64,000 nucleotides of DNA, from positions 91,274-155,273 of the forward strand of contig KN883802.1 in assembly GCA_000934455.1 (NCBI GenBank), in the 5' to 3' direction. The DNA comes from Apostichopus parvimensis (Eukaryota; Echinodermata; Holothuroidea; Aspidochirotida; Stichopodidae). Both the position numbers and the translations under genes were made by a program. Positions 1 through 13,478 of this stretch are shown here, piece by piece (position 1 is the stretch's first letter; every line of letters starts with the position of its first letter). Under the pieces are notes generated by a model, which made no database searches, was not told the origin of the DNA, and saw only the letters and a program-made list of their open reading frames with translations.

Positions 1-300
1 TTTTGGCCAAGAGCAGGGGGGGGTCCGGACCCCCTGGACCCCCCTGGATCCGCGCCTGATAAATTTCTTACAACCAGCCTGTAACTGCAAAATGGTGATA
101 AACTGTAAATCCTCATGCTCATACATTTAATTTTAAACCAGAAAACGAAAAGGTTTAGACTAGTCTACCACTGCTATTCCTCTCGATTTTTTTAAATTTC
201 CAATCATATGATTTAGCGGATGTTCGGAAACACTTTTTTGGCTCACCTTTGGGGGGGGGCCATGGCCCCCCTTGGCCCCCCCTTGGATCCGCCAGTGGTG
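1..300. repeat. G/C-run interspersed repeat pieces
   Basis: Two similar C-rich stretches, each a G run followed by CCCCCTGGA or CCCCTTGGA-like units and ending in GGATCCGC, lie at about 24-58 and 248-298. They are in the same orientation, with AT-rich sequence between them. This is the look of an interspersed repeat; the family is not recognised and no coding sequence is seen. Confidence 0.4.
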
Positions 301-1180
301 AACCATTGAGGAAATATGCATACTTTGTAAAAGCTTGTGTTGAGAAGACGAGTCTGAAGTCTCGCTTGGTTTAGGTTGCTCTCTGCAGAGACTCAGTACA
401 CTGTTGTGTTTGAGCAGGCGCTTGCAATGTCATGTTCATTGCATTGTCGGTGCCAAAGCCTTTCTTCAACGGATTTTCTCTGGTCAGCTATTGTTCATAG
501 TGTAACGTGCGTAGTTATGGAATTAAAGGGGTTCTGGGTATATCTGTTAGGACGTTCCTGCGTAATAAGGCGTAGAGAGATACTCAGGCTAGAGAAAGAA
601 ACATACACGGTGTGTTGCGTACTTTGCATATATGTATTTGTGAGGTGTCTCACTCAAGGCTCGAATCTAACAGCAATTACAGCTGCTACTAAAAGTAGTT
701 AACATACAAATAACAGAAATAGCATTGACCTACACAGCCGTCTAAATACTTTTAATACGCAAATAAGCTTCACTTGACAATATAGACAATTAACATACCA
801 GAGGCTGCACTCTTACAATAGTATGATTGAACGATGCATGAAAGAGATGGTAGGAAACCAACAAGCATTATCCACTGAACTTCGATACCCTTCAATCAAG
901 AGTTTTGGAACGTTTGATCGGATTATCGGACTAAAAAGTTTGAGTTCGATAAGCTTCAGTTCTTACTGAAAATCGTTGTGTAGCCATCCCACTCTCTCGA
1001 CTAGTATGTATTTATGTATTTTAGATCCACCTGCAAGCAGGAAATCGCGAAGAAGCCATCATTGGTTTATCAAAGCCGCAAGCTGACCAAAGTCAGTCTC
1101 TTAGATTCATATTTGACGTCCATGATCATGAATTGTCAATTGTCAACAACTCTGTTACTGGACGACATACATTTATCTTG

Positions 1181-1246
1181 GAGTGACTCGAACTCGAGAC
1201 CTTATGATTGAAAGGCACCGGCGTTAAACACTGAGCTAACACTGTT
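1181..1246 (-). repeat. tRNA-derived SINE head or tRNA-like fragment
   Basis: On the minus strand the segment reads like the internal pol III promoter of a tRNA. An A-box-like TTAGCTCAGTGTTTAACGCC is followed about 30 bases later by a B-box-like GAGTTCGAGTC. The arms do not fold into a full cloverleaf by eye, so a tRNA-derived SINE head is more likely than a functional tRNA gene. The 3' extent was not determined. Confidence 0.45.
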
Positions 1247-4200
1247 TGTATTTCGTTGAAGTACGATTTGTTACGGAAAGTGGAGAATCAGCAAAAATTT
1301 AGCAAAAGCGACTATGTTATACTTATGTTTCATATCCTTCACATTATGTTATGTTGTTTAGAAATGTAACGACAACAATTTTTGATATGATTAAAATGTG
1401 TGCGGTGTAAGATGTCGCAGCTATAAGTGAAGTCAAGAGCTCACAATGAAAATTTTACTTTTTAAGGCTTTAGTAACACTTACCATTTGGAAGTTGAATG
1501 TGGGACAAGAGGAGAGCAATGACGCTTGTGGACATTAAGGTAAGTGCACAATATCATTTTCTTACTAACTTGTTGCGATTTTCAAGACACTGTCATATGC
1601 GTCAAAGTTGTCGATATCTGGCAATACAGAAATCCACGTTTAAAAAGATCGTGTCACAACAGGACCAGGAAGGATAAAATAATCAACTCATTTTAGGATT
1701 TCCATAATATGAATATTGAAGAAACATATGCATTAGTCTAACGGTAGAGTACACTACAAATATATGTATTTTTCATGATATAGCTGAATATTGCAAAGGT
1801 TATCTGTACTTTTTCCAAAATTCCTTTATAATTTTAAAAAGCTGTCAACTTGATGATAATTTTTCAAGTTTGTCATTAACAAAATTAATCGAGTTCAATT
1901 CAGGAAGGAAGGCTTGAAGAATTACGCCTTGAAGTAAGCTTTGTGCGTCTTAATTAAGAAAAAATCCGATAAGAAGATACGTTTTAAAGAAAAGTCACAT
2001 AGGAAAGAACCTGGTCACGAAAAACCAAACAACGAACCTATTGAACAGCTCTCAACCCCAGTCCCCTTGCATCGATACTGTGACTATGTGCTCATCGTTA
2101 GGTGTGTATCACGATTCCCCTAGAAACATGATGCTGCACATGGTGGTTGTGGTTGATACAGTGACATACATTTCGCCAAACAAGGGGAAAACGTTCGTTT
2201 TAGTTGAGAAACAACAGTCGGAGACAAACGACCCCTACCACCCCCAACCGAACATTCACTACATGTTACGATACTGTTGATCCAAACCAAGTTTGTTTAC
2301 TGGCTATTGATCTTTATCTTAGGATACAAGAAACCTCTCGAATAAAATAAAAACACAGCTGTGTCCTTTGTTTATACTTTTTCTTATGAAAAGATCAGAC
2401 TTGAAACTTGTATTATCAAATTTATTATATCAAACTGCAATATTGTGGAAAGTTGTAAAGTCTTTCAATTGGCATTCATAGAGTGCATTGTTTAACTCAT
2501 CCCTTTAAGGTATGCAGGTTGTATTAAATATACAGAATGTATATAGTGAGCTCAATGGAAATGTAAAAGTAATTGTACTAAGGGGTTACGTAATTCTTGC
2601 GTGGAAGTAGATGTTAGGTAGACATACAACATTGTCTGAGTTAGATTGGTCTCGTAGTACTTGGCTGAAGTAGGTTCAATGAGGAATGGACAACATTCTA
2701 GAGAGATTAGAATAAGGTATAGCTAGAATTCAGTTGGAGAGAGGCGTGAGAGTACCTCTTGGAGGAGGCAGTGGGCAGTGTATTGTAATGTGGCGAATAT
2801 CGCCTATAGCTCGGTGGAGATGGTACTATCGTTACCCCTGGAGGAAATTATTTGGTAGGCCTAGGATGCCTAGCTCCAACAAGCTCCACGCAAATTAATC
2901 GATGTTGATTTTAAGATGATTTATTCTCTCCGGGATACAATTAAATGTTCCATTAAAAGCTGTAAAATTACTTGAAGATACTGCATGATTGGAAACAATA
3001 AATATGTATAAATTATGTGGCCATCATATACTGATCGTGAGAACTGGATGACTCATTTTCCAGAACTAATTTGCCTCTATAAAAAAAAACGGTTGATATC
3101 TGATCTGATCCATGATTGGTTCAATTTTACCTACTACTATAAATGAACCAATCATGAGTAAGAAAGAAAACAACACGTGGTCCTAATTTATTCTTATGTT
3201 TTTCTTTGTCTGAAAATACCGGCTCCTAAACTAGACGTCTGAAAAAGGTCCGAACAATTTCTAATGTATTTCTTTGTTCGTACACCGTGGGAATTAACGA
3301 GGGGGGAAGCTTGAAGGTCAAAAGGTTAAAGGGTTAAAGACCTTGCAGGAATTTGATAGGAACTTAAAGGGAGTAGAATATCACTTCATGACAGTATTTT
3401 ACCCTGCAAGATAAGATCTCAAATATAACTTGCAAGAAATATACAAGGATCATGGTGATTATCTGTGGATATGACTTTGTTGGTACTGATTGAACCAACG
3501 ACACGTAACTTAAACTTACAATCAACTAAACAAAATAATAAGGGTAACACCCTAACACAACTGAACAAGTAACCTTTTTATGATATAAATATAAAAAAGC
3601 ACAATACGCCCAGTGCGTACGTAGCTCTCTCATGTTATTAGAGAATTACTAAACCTTGCAGGTTACGTTATTATTGATATAGATGGAAATTCTCACCTGA
3701 CTTGTTTTTTTCCTTTTTGTGTTAGCAAATAACTAAGAGGGAGCGAAACACATTTGAAACTGCTGCAGTGCCCACTGACCCAATATTGCTCTAGCTGGGA
3801 CCTTTTCGGCACCGTGCAACCCCATCCAATAGCAGTGTACCCCCATCAGAAGTACCCTCTAACATCTTTGATAATATTTTCAAGTGGGTCAAAGTCCCAC
3901 ATGGCTTTGAGTTGACCAACTCCAATTTTGAAAAATAGACACTTGCATCTACGATTTTATGATGTATTAACTTGTCTATGGCATCTGCACGTTACCTTAC
4001 AAAAGATCTTTGTAGAAGGAAGGGAAACAAGAATGTAACTGAGAATTTTTTTTTCAGGGTCGGCAAAGCAGAGAGTGGTGTAGGGTTGATGGTTGGGACG
4101 GGTAAACACTACTTTCCTCGGTATTGTGAAAAGTTACAAAAGGACGTATTTTCATATTTACTAGCACTGTTCTTTGTTGCTGAAAAGTACCCTTCACCCC

Positions 4201-5104
4201 ATTTTGGTATGAAAACTACCAAACTAGTATTTAAATAGTGCCCGACTGTTGCACAATTAAAAAACCAACAACATCGAAATGCCGTTTTTCTGGATTCCAG
4301 TACAGAGATTTGTGGTACAGAATGCATAGAGGTTAGGTTACGGTGTGCATTCTCAAATCAAACCGAAGTGTCCCACCCCACTGCCAATCGAATTTTGTGC
4401 CCCTCTTTTTGGTCACACTGACCTCTCTCCCACCGCCTTCCTGACAGCATTCGTTAGAGCACAGGTAGAGGGGAATATGTACACCATGGGCGGGATTACG
4501 GGGGGGCAAGAGGGGGCACTTGCCCCCCCACTTTTTCCCAGACCTTAGTTCACTTTTGTGTCGTTTTTGCAGACAAATGTGCACAACCCTAGTCGAAATT
4601 AATCCCCCACAACAGCTCTATCAAATTGGCCTATTTGTTTCGAATCTAAGTCGAATTTGTGTTTAACATCGTAACATGAAGCATGCAGAATAACTGGAGC
4701 TGGAGCTAGCACATGATTTGCAGCACAGGTTACAAATCCTGGAGCTAACAAACTAGCGATTCAATTCTGCATGTGATGAATCCACGGCATGTGATACAGT
4801 GCTAGCTTCAGGAATTGATTTTCAACGTTGCTGCTCTACTGAATGCATGAATAACTAAATCCAGAGAAACGATTTACGAAAGCCAGATTTGCATATTGGG
4901 TATATCAATAATTAAATTCAATACACTGACACATGACACCCGCCCAAGAAGTGGGGACCGCGGGGAGAATTTCGAAGTGGGTGCTGAACATGTTCTTGAT
5001 CGGTCCAATGCACAATATACTAATAGTTTTAGGGGGAAAGAACTGTCTAGATGCGATTTATTGTTACCAGAGGTGTCATTTTTGCTGATCTAGGATTTCC
5101 TTTT

Positions 5105-5610
5105 TGCTTAAATTTCGACGCGCCGCGCCAACTGATGGTGGTGCACCGCCTAAATAGTGACGTATAAGCTTCAGTTGTACATCACCATATAAGTTCTTCT
5201 ATCCGTCCTCCCTAAATTTACACACGTTCATTAATTGTTTAGATGCAATTTAAAGCCTATATGGGTGTAAATTTTACCGATCTAAGGGTACCTTTCATCG
5301 AAAATTTCGACGCTCCTTGGCAACCGATGATGGCGCTCCGCTTAGATAGTGACGTATAACAAAAGTTGTACATCACCATCTGATCATATGTTCTACTATC
5401 AATCCTCTTCAAATTTTTAAACAATAATTAACTATCTAGATACAATTGCAGACTGGAGATCCATATTTCAAGGATGGGTACATGCAGCTTAGAGCACTCG
5501 GGAAGTGCCGTTTCCGGCCATCTGGAGGGTTTTTAAAGCCAAAAATTTTCTTGTACGCTACGCGCCAACCGATGGTGGCGCTCCGCTTAGATAGTCTTGC
5601 TGGCAGGTTT
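5105..5610. repeat. Three-copy degenerate tandem repeat
   Basis: A core that reads ATTTCGACGC, then CCAACCGATGGTGGCGCTCC, then GCTTAGATAGTGACGTATA recurs at about 5115, 5305 and 5560. The first two copies are followed by a shared GTTGTACATCACCAT. The period is roughly 190-260 bases and the copies have diverged. A G/C-run repeat end follows the third copy near 5608-5645. No coding potential is apparent. Confidence 0.55.
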
Positions 5611-6916
5611 GCCCCCCCACTTTCACAACTCAAATCCCGCCCCTGATGTACACCGTACCTACCCAGCTGAACTAAACATATCAAACATGTCAGAAGTGCA
5701 ATTATATAGCTACAGTCTGAGCAGAGGTTTCGGCCGAAGCATGGGGACAGATGAAGAATGGTGCGCGGAGGGAGAAAACGCAGGTAGGCCGTGGGCCGAA
5801 GTAGGAAAAGTGATCTAAAAATTAACTTTCGTTGCAAAGTCACGGGGTCTACATGAAACCCATTATATTTTATTAGCAATATGTATTATTTTCCAAAATC
5901 AGTTGTTCCCAAGCGTCTATGGCACATTAATGTTTTTTAGGCCAAAATGGCGGCAATTTCCCCATACATATCCTGCACAAAATAGAATAGACCACAAATA
6001 CCATAAAATTGATCAGAAGGAGAATCTACCTTCATGTTGAGGTTCCGCTGGCTATTTAGAACATATGTGTAATGATAATTTGTTTAGGGGGGGGGGGGTC
6101 TACTAAAAGGTCATAAAGCACTAAAAACAGAATAGAGGGCGCTGTCCATTTCATTATATCAGAGCATTTCATACTGCTATGCGAAAAATTATAATTAAAA
6201 TTACTTCGCGATGCTATTCATTGTAATTACATGGAAAATCTGTCATAACTTCGGATCATGTGCCAAACATCATTCTCCCTAGCCCAATCCTATGCACTGC
6301 AATTCCCATACCTATGTTTGGTAGCTGGACATGGATATATTAAATGGTGCTTAAAACCCTACCCCTCTCCAAAATTTCAGAGATTGAAGGCTCTCTTGAA
6401 TTGAAAATATTGAGGCAAAGTTAAGGGATTGGGAAGGTGTGGGGAAGGGTGGGGTGGTGTAAGGAGGGGATATGTATAAATCTAGTTTATAAATGAGGAA
6501 AGCATATGGGAGTGAGGCTCCAATGTAAACCATAAAGTGTTATGTAAAGAAGGCGAAAAAGGTGTGTTAGTTTCAGTTCTGAATTATATTATTATTGCAA
6601 AAGATCTTTTTTCATAATTTTATTTTGAAGCATTACTTTTTACAGTTACTTTATAAAGGGCCAATACATTATGAATAAAAAAGTGTAACTAAAAACAAGC
6701 TTTTAGCATATTTGGTCAACGGCATATATATGAACAGTGACAGTATTCTAGTTATTTTTACACTTTTTGAACAAGACATTCAACATGCATTGAGTGAGGA
6801 CATTATGTGGTACAATGATAATTATTTTTATATAACCATTCAGAGAGTCAACTGAGTTGGAGATTCCTTGGAAAACAAGGTGTTTAATATCGTTTTAATG
6901 TGCATAAGTCTTAGCC

Positions 6917-6980
6917 TGGACTTGGACTTGTCTCGGACTAGGACTTGTCTCGGACTCGGACTTGTCTCGTACTCGGACTG
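6917..6980. repeat. Minisatellite, about 17-bp unit
   Basis: Near-identical units of the form GGACTTGTCTCGGACTC are repeated about three to four times in tandem, with shorter GGACT sub-units at both edges. This explains the short open frames on both strands here. Confidence 0.7.
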
Positions 6981-8534
6981 GCAGGAATCGCTCTTGGGCT
7001 CTGGGTACTTTGTATTCGGACTTCGACAAGGTCCTTCTGTACTCGATGACAACCCTGTGCCTGTTTCTTAGTAACTCTATTTCATATCAACCAAGCTTCA
7101 CTGTTCTTCGGTTACTGTAGTTCATAGAGACCCATTTCACTGCTTTTAAGAACTACTTAAGCATCCTGACTATAGAGGTAGTTCTACTATTCGTACGTAC
7201 GTACGTTGCTTTCATACCGACTAATAACCTTTGTATTATGGTATAATAAACCACAACCAAAAATAGTTGTATAGCACCCGTTGTGCATAACTTTATGCAA
7301 ATTACCATGTAATTGGTTGGCATTCCTCATAAAAAAAAATCAAAGAAGCAATATTTCTTCCCTCACAAAATATTAAAATATTAGTAAATATTAGTAGATT
7401 AAATTCCATCATGGATATTTACAAAACTACGCAAGCTTCCTACCAGCTTATGGTTAATTAAACGGTTATCAACGAGTCTGAACTTGTGGATACCAGCATT
7501 GCATGTAGACTCATATATGTCAATGCATCATTGCGTTCGCGTAGTACCGTAAGCCTTGGATAACGCGCACATCATAAATAATGATCATTTGTACATAAGC
7601 GTACCCTCAACTTTTTGATCTGGTCAATTAAAACCACATATATATTATCCAAAATAGAAGGACGTTTCGAACTGATTAAACTGCGCTAAAGCAATGGCGC
7701 CATCGAATCGTTTAAAATGGCCGTCAACTACTTCCAAAAGAAATTATAGCGAAATTGGATACTCTCGATTATGCTTCTTATACATTCTACCGATAGGAAC
7801 CAAAGACGGTTGAAAATGTCAATTTTTATGTGTTGTGATAGGAAATTAAAACATAAAAGATCATTCTTTTGCAAATAAATATATATTTTTTTCATTCAAG
7901 AAACAATGTTTTATGACGAAAACTGATTTTGGGTCCGAAATTGTTTGTAACGGTCTAGGCCCACACAATAAGGATACTTTGAAAAGAATTTGTTCGTCGG
8001 GTTTGTGAGCTGGGGGGGGGGTGGTTATTAGCTAGGATGAAGAGAGCTGTCGAGGGAAAAATCCTGGTGGGGGCAACAGGTCTTTTTGTAGATATTTTGC
8101 TCATGTCAGAAACAATAATTATTTTAAAATTTTGTGGAATGTATATCTCCTTTTGTGTTCATGTTTTCTGTTTTGAGAATTATTGGCTGACAAGATAACT
8201 ATCACTTGCAGTACCATTGTAATGCCAAAGCAAAGCGGGAGAATACTCCGGATGGTGCCAATTGAAATGGACCATTCCGAAATGAGAGAAGTGATTCGTA
8301 GAATGGCCCACTATGTAAAAACGTCCCATTCCTTATATGGTCACCATCTGGCAACTTTGTGATGTCACTCATTACTGTAGCAATACAAACTGTTCATACA
8401 AACCAATACGTCCGACTGGTTTAGCACTTTTATTAAACTTGTTCGAACCCCCCCCCCCCCTCCCTCTCTCTCTTACCATAACCTTCCATTACTTCATCGT
8501 AAAATTGATGAAAATTGATGAACAAGTACGTCTT

Positions 8535-9053
8535 GAAGGCAAAGGCTTAGTTCAGCGGTTAGAGTCTCCGCCTCACATTTTTAGGTTCCAGGATGAAAAT
8601 TACGCCAGGAGCTTGATTCTCTTGACCTATTCAAAAATCGCTGCAGTGCAGTGGTGATGTGCGGAGTCTTCCGTGGATTTGGTATTTCTGGTTTGTGAAC
8701 TTGGACAAAGGGGTTTGTTTCTGTTCTTCACTTGGAAACAACTATTTTGTGACAGCTGCACTGCAGTGATGTCGAATGGGGTGCCTTTGCCTACCTCAGT
8801 TTTTGAAAAGTGGGCAGATGCTGGGGCATACAGTCTCGTCCGTCGGATGGGGACGTTAAATGGCGGTCCCGCGAGCAGGAAGGAAAGCGAATTCACACCC
8901 CAGCCTCGTTATCATCTGAACACTTATCGAAAAGAGAAGACTTGAAATAAGCCGGTCTTCATCCACGGTCTAACACGGATCGGGACTCAAATAAGCTATA
9001 GTAAGTCTTCCTGATCCTTGGGTCTCTAAACTAAACTAAACTAGACTAAACTA
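8535..9053 (+). repeat. tRNA-derived SINE candidate with pentanucleotide tail
   Basis: The head at 8543-8595 carries an A-box-like TAGTTCAGCGGTTAGAGTC and a B-box-like GGTTCCAGG, as in tRNA-derived SINEs. The end, 9025-9053, is a run of imperfect CTAAA units typical of a SINE tail. The 400-base body has no gene-like coding sequence. A composite of two repeats cannot be excluded. Confidence 0.5.
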
Positions 9054-9287
9054 TCTAGGCAGTTAAAACGTCATCGTTCGTGCTTTTCAATCGTTAACTG
9101 CGTTTAGGAATGTATACGGGTATGTTTGTCCCGCTGCTAACCTTTTGGAAGTATTGAGGCGTTGCGCTGTGCCACTGATTTTTTTTTGCAGACATTTGTG
9201 CCAGGTTCGTTCTGCATTGAAATCCGTGGTAAAAACTGATTTTCATCTCAGTCGAATGAGAGTCACTGTTCGGTAGCGTTCGACAAC

Positions 9288-9308
9288 ATGTTCAATGGCA
9301 TTATTTGA
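9288..9308 (+). promoter_or_regulatory. Upstream ORF overlapping the transporter start
   Basis: An ATG seven bases before the transporter's ATG opens a six-codon frame (MFNGII) that terminates at 9306-9308, inside the transporter coding sequence. If the 5' UTR includes it, scanning ribosomes meet this ATG first, so it could dampen translation of the main frame or depend on leaky scanning. Confidence 0.45.
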
Positions 9309-10308
9309 AACTAAGTTTAACCAGCTGGTGTTACAGGCAAAACATTCTATTGGAATATTCTACGCCATTTGTGGTGCAATTTGTCTATCGCTCGAGGACA
9401 TGATACTCTACGTTGGAGGTAGGCTCTTCCATCCAACTTTTATATTTGCTTGTAATTCTGTTATAGTCTTCTGTCTTTGCCTATCCTTGGTAGTGGCGTT
9501 TAGATTGATTAAATGGCGCCCTGTGTCGTCTGCTCACTTTACGTTGGTTTTTATGTTCGGTACTTTTTCTTGGTTATCACAAATCACGGTTTCGTTGTCT
9601 GTCTTCAGCATTGGCCCAGGCAGCTCCGTAGCACTGACCTTCACCGTTACAATATTTTCCGTTATCTTTAGCGTCATGTTTCTGAAAACAGGATTCCAGG
9701 TCAAAGATTTTATATGCGCAATCTGTTCCACTGGTGGAGTGGCTTTAATAGCCATTACAATAAATCAAGAAGAATTGGTTATAGCCCAGTTTACCATCCC
9801 GGTATCATACGGTATCATCTCGGCCCTCCTCGGGGCAATGACCTTCGCTGCCAGTTTCATCATTGGAAATCACCTAGCTTCATATGACAGTTCACACTCC
9901 ATCGTAAATGTTCTCTCCTACGCATGTCAGTATTCGTTAGTTGCCTTGGTTCTGTGTACATTGTTCAATGGATGGTCGATCCCCGAGACAACCCTGGATG
10001 TCCTCATTTTGACATCCACGGGTCTGACTACTTTTGGAGGAGTTTTATTCAGTTACCTTGCACTCGACAGTGAAAATCCCACAACCGTGTCGGTAATAAT
10101 GACGTCACAGGTAATATTTAACTACGTTGGCCAATTCATATTCTTCGAGTTTCGTTTTCACTGGGAGATACTTGCCGGGTCAGTTCTGATTGTCGGATCG
10201 TGTATTGGAGTCCTGCTACGAGGCGAGGGTGAAGAGCATGAAAATGATGATAATGAAACAAAATCTGACGATGACCAACAGGACGAGCATCAACCAATTC
10301 TAGAATAA
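9295..10308 (+). CDS. SLC35G/EamA-family membrane transporter
   Basis: A complete 337-residue intronless frame. The protein is very hydrophobic, with about ten membrane segments arranged as two EamA-like halves (roughly residues 20-160 and 175-305), the drug/metabolite transporter plan. It starts with a short amphipathic N-terminus, has the conserved-looking EDM and GGRLFHP stretch after the first helix, and ends in a strongly acidic cytosolic tail (EGEEHENDDNETKSDDD) closing with QPILE. Length and layout fit SLC35G1-like solute carriers, many of which are single-exon genes. The substrate cannot be told from sequence. The start at 9295 gives the expected short N-terminus; an out-of-frame ATG lies at 9288. 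A polyadenylation signal lies about 520 bases downstream. It appears unrelated to the receptor genes. Confidence 0.9.
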   Translation: MALFETKFNQLVLQAKHSIGIFYAICGAICLSLEDMILYVGGRLFHPTFIFACNSVIVFCLCLSLVVAFRLIKWRPVSSAHFTLVFMFGTFSWLSQITVSLSVFSIGPGSSVALTFTVTIFSVIFSVMFLKTGFQVKDFICAICSTGGVALIAITINQEELVIAQFTIPVSYGIISALLGAMTFAASFIIGNHLASYDSSHSIVNVLSYACQYSLVALVLCTLFNGWSIPETTLDVLILTSTGLTTFGGVLFSYLALDSENPTTVSVIMTSQVIFNYVGQFIFFEFRFHWEILAGSVLIVGSCIGVLLRGEGEEHENDDNETKSDDDQQDEHQPILE

Positions 10309-10830
10309 ACAACTTACAATAACAATAACGAGCGCAACAACAATGATAAGATGGCGCATTTTAAGGATTAAGTTTTAAAGGTTCTGTGAGTGTCAATCAA
10401 CGCTGGATATATAAGTGGAGTGGGATTTGGATGAAGGCGCTTCCTAATGCACTGTTTTGGACAACTTTTTTTGCAGCTGGAAAGTGAAAATATAGATATA
10501 GCAGAAAGACGGCGAAGTGCTGTGGACGTAATGTCCTTTCAAAATTGTTGTTGTTGTTGTAAGAATCAAGTGCAAATATAAAAGGGAAGACACATATTGA
10601 TGTATACCGTTAAACCGCTTTCATTCCATATAGAAATCACTGATGGAAAATCGTTGTAAATTTTATGGGGTTTGAAGGGGGGGGGAGAGGGGAATGGAAG
10701 GACGGTTTCCTTAAATTTGCTGGGCCTAAATTTAACAAGGTTTATCATAAACTTGGTTATCTGTTTGCACAGTAATCTCCAGGAGATTTAATTCATCTAC
10801 ATTATTCGCAATGATTGTGAAGTGTTATAT

Positions 10831-10836
10831 AATAAA
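10831..10836 (+). terminator. Polyadenylation signal AATAAA for the transporter
   Basis: A canonical AATAAA lies 523 bases after the stop codon, in AT-rich DNA. It is the first canonical hexamer I noticed downstream. Confidence 0.45.
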
Positions 10837-10839
10837 ACA

Positions 10840-13478
10840 TTTACGCTTCTCAACTTGGTAAAAAACTTGGAGTCTAACAGCATTATGAATGAGTGCAAAC
10901 TTTACATGATTAACCTTTATATAACTTTGCGTCATATATTTGTCTGTTTGGTCTAAACTTACGACCCTTGATCCCGCCCATAAGTACCACACAGACTAGA
11001 GGTCGACTCATATAAAAATAGAATCCAAATAACTAAAATTGATAAAGCTTGTAATACGTTCCATGCACGCCATTAACATTATTGACGTAACGTAAAAATT
11101 CCGTGAGTCATATTTACTTAAAACCAGTTACGACAAGACGGTCGTTTGGCGATGGATTACCGCGAAGCGTTAAAATAATCCCATACACAGAAATGTCATT
11201 ACTGATATTGATAGGAATGTGGATGGTTGGGGGAGGGGTGTTGGTGGGGGAGGGGGAGTTGTGCTTCGCCATGTGAGGGATTCGTTATATGTGCTTATAT
11301 TATCTTGCAAGGTGCTTGTTTACAGTATATATGACAATTATTCAATTTACGCACATGATTTTTTTACACCAGCTGATTGCACTATGTCGTTCGCTATGAT
11401 GTCATTTGTTTTTGTCTTATCTGTTACAGAAGTTAATCATTTATACGGGTCACGTTTTCCCTGACATATGTTAAATGTTGTTTAAAGATTGTGTTGCAAC
11501 TGGAATGTCTATAAAAATGAATGCAACTGCTATAGTTCTGTAATATCTGTTGTTGAATCCAAATTTATGTTACATATTAATAACTAAGGTAACAATCATT
11601 AGTGAATGCACTTTACGTTTCGAACAGTTACATTAATAATACGTACATATACTGTTACGCTCCGGCTCAATTAATGCAGGGCTCCGTTATTAAATAAGTA
11701 GAATTAACAGTAGATAAAGAGAAACTCCAGAATATAGATATACTTGTAGAATATAAGCTTTATTTATTCTGATATGATATTGTTGCTAGAGTGCAGATCC
11801 AGAATAGTGTATCTGAACTACACTCTCTGAAGTCTGGAAAGCTAGTCTTTTTCATACTAAAAACTACAGTATTTAAGTCATTACAACTTCCTGTGAAGAG
11901 CCACTAACCTCTCTGTGACATAAACTCTTGGTCACAGATTCTTTTACTTATAATTACTAATGCACATAGGAGAGGGCTATGACTAAACACATTTGTATAC
12001 ACCTGAGATGCAGCAGGTTGTCATCTGTGGTTAAGCATGAATATTTCATGGAATTAAGACAAAGGGGGTTTCTACGACTATGATGTGGGTGAGGGGTAAA
12101 TAAATTCGGGAACAGGAAGTAAGTAGTTACTCTTAAGACAAAGATGCATGGAAGCACATGTTTAAAGTAATATGATGGTGATATAACTACATACTACATA
12201 ACATCCCTTTTGGAATTTTGCTGAAGAATTGAAGTGAAATTGTAAAGCAAGAAAAGAAAAGTAAAACGGTATACAACATTAATGAATACGAAGCGGAAAA
12301 CGAAGAAAATATACACATTAAGAGAAGAATGTGTACATGAAATATAACATAGTAAACACAATCGTTAGCAAAAACTCTCTAACCTTGCTGTGGAAGGTAT
12401 CACATGAATTGTTCATCCATTAAATAATACCTCGATGGTATATGTTCACAATCACCGAGAAAGTTGGTGCGCTTTGGATATATAGACGGCATATTTATGT
12501 TATATAATGGGACAATTATTTACGTAACAGTTTTAAGCAAATAATTGTGTGATATAATGATTAGTTTCGTAATGGCGGTCGTATTTGGAGTAGCCTATTT
12601 GTTTTGAGTAAACAACGTTTAGGTTTAATTTATCTGCTTTCTACACATGTTCATAGTCCAAAACAAAAATGCATGTACACACATCGTTAATGTTCGGAAA
12701 CCTGTTTCTTCAATCAAAGAAGCGAGTAGACTGGTCTGATAGTAAGGGTGGTAACAAGTCTAATTGGAATTAATATAACATTATAATTTGTGATAATACA
12801 AAGTCATAAACAAACCCAGCTTCAAAAGAGATAAAAAATGGATAAAAAATTCAAAGGGCTTGACCGGAAAAACGAACATTACTTCCTTGGCAAGGAACAT
12901 TCATCTTTAACACACTTTAACGATGTATCGCAATGACGTTATGTTAATTAATCAATCACCTTTACCCGATTAAATCATACACGCAAATCAAAAGAAGACG
13001 TTAGCGACTCTATGCAATTAAGCTTCACTTATATAACATCCGACTAACATTGATGAAATATAAGCCATGTACACACGTAAATGAACATCAAGATTATAAT
13101 TTTACATTTTTAAGACTGTGAAACCGCAGACTATACTTATAATTGCCCATTACAAAACGGAGCAGTCAATATTGATGTATTGAAAAGCACTATCTGTTCA
13201 CATGAATATTAACGAAATATTTTGTTCGATACTTACCTTCATATGAGACTTAGATTGATTTGCATATTGTGGTATTGACATTGCCACTATGTTGCCTCAA
13301 AGGAAATGTTAAATATACAATAAAGACCAAACTACTATTAAATGATGCCTAGCTTGATGACGGTTCCTCATGCGAAGAACAAAAAATGACTGCCTTGAAT
13401 ACTATTTTGTTTATATGTTTATCTTTGATTAGGAATGAACTCTAACGGCTTTTCGTTTTTACTTATCTCAAATAATTG
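10840..13478. other. Intergenic, nothing recognised
   Basis: This is AT-rich DNA between the transporter and the 3' end of gene A. Only short unsupported open frames are seen. No repeat family, RNA gene or exon could be recognised. The 3' UTR of gene A must lie in the upper part, but I did not find a clear polyadenylation hexamer. Confidence 0.5.

Larger units (their letters stand above)
300..9287. other. Gene-poor, repeat-bearing region
   Basis: Apart from the repeats listed separately, no convincing coding exon was found on either strand. Open frames here are short, lack family resemblance and often overlap low-complexity tracts. A run of Gs near 6086, a T/C tract near 8448 and GTAC repeats near 7193-7205 are simple sequence. 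G/C-run pieces like those at the window start recur near 4490-4545 and 5608-5645. Confidence 0.45.

Noticed and set aside
1904-2123. Possible small exon (1904-1933) followed by a basic/acidic frame with HEKPNNEPIEQ, resembling a receptor tail
   Set aside because: Acceptor weak, no partner exons and no family; the frame may be chance.
5436-5879. 147-codon minus-strand frame
   Set aside because: Overlaps the tandem repeat and G/C-run repeat; composition is repeat-driven.
8337-8945. Several 90-106 codon frames on both strands
   Set aside because: They lie in the SINE candidate and its flank and have no family resemblance.
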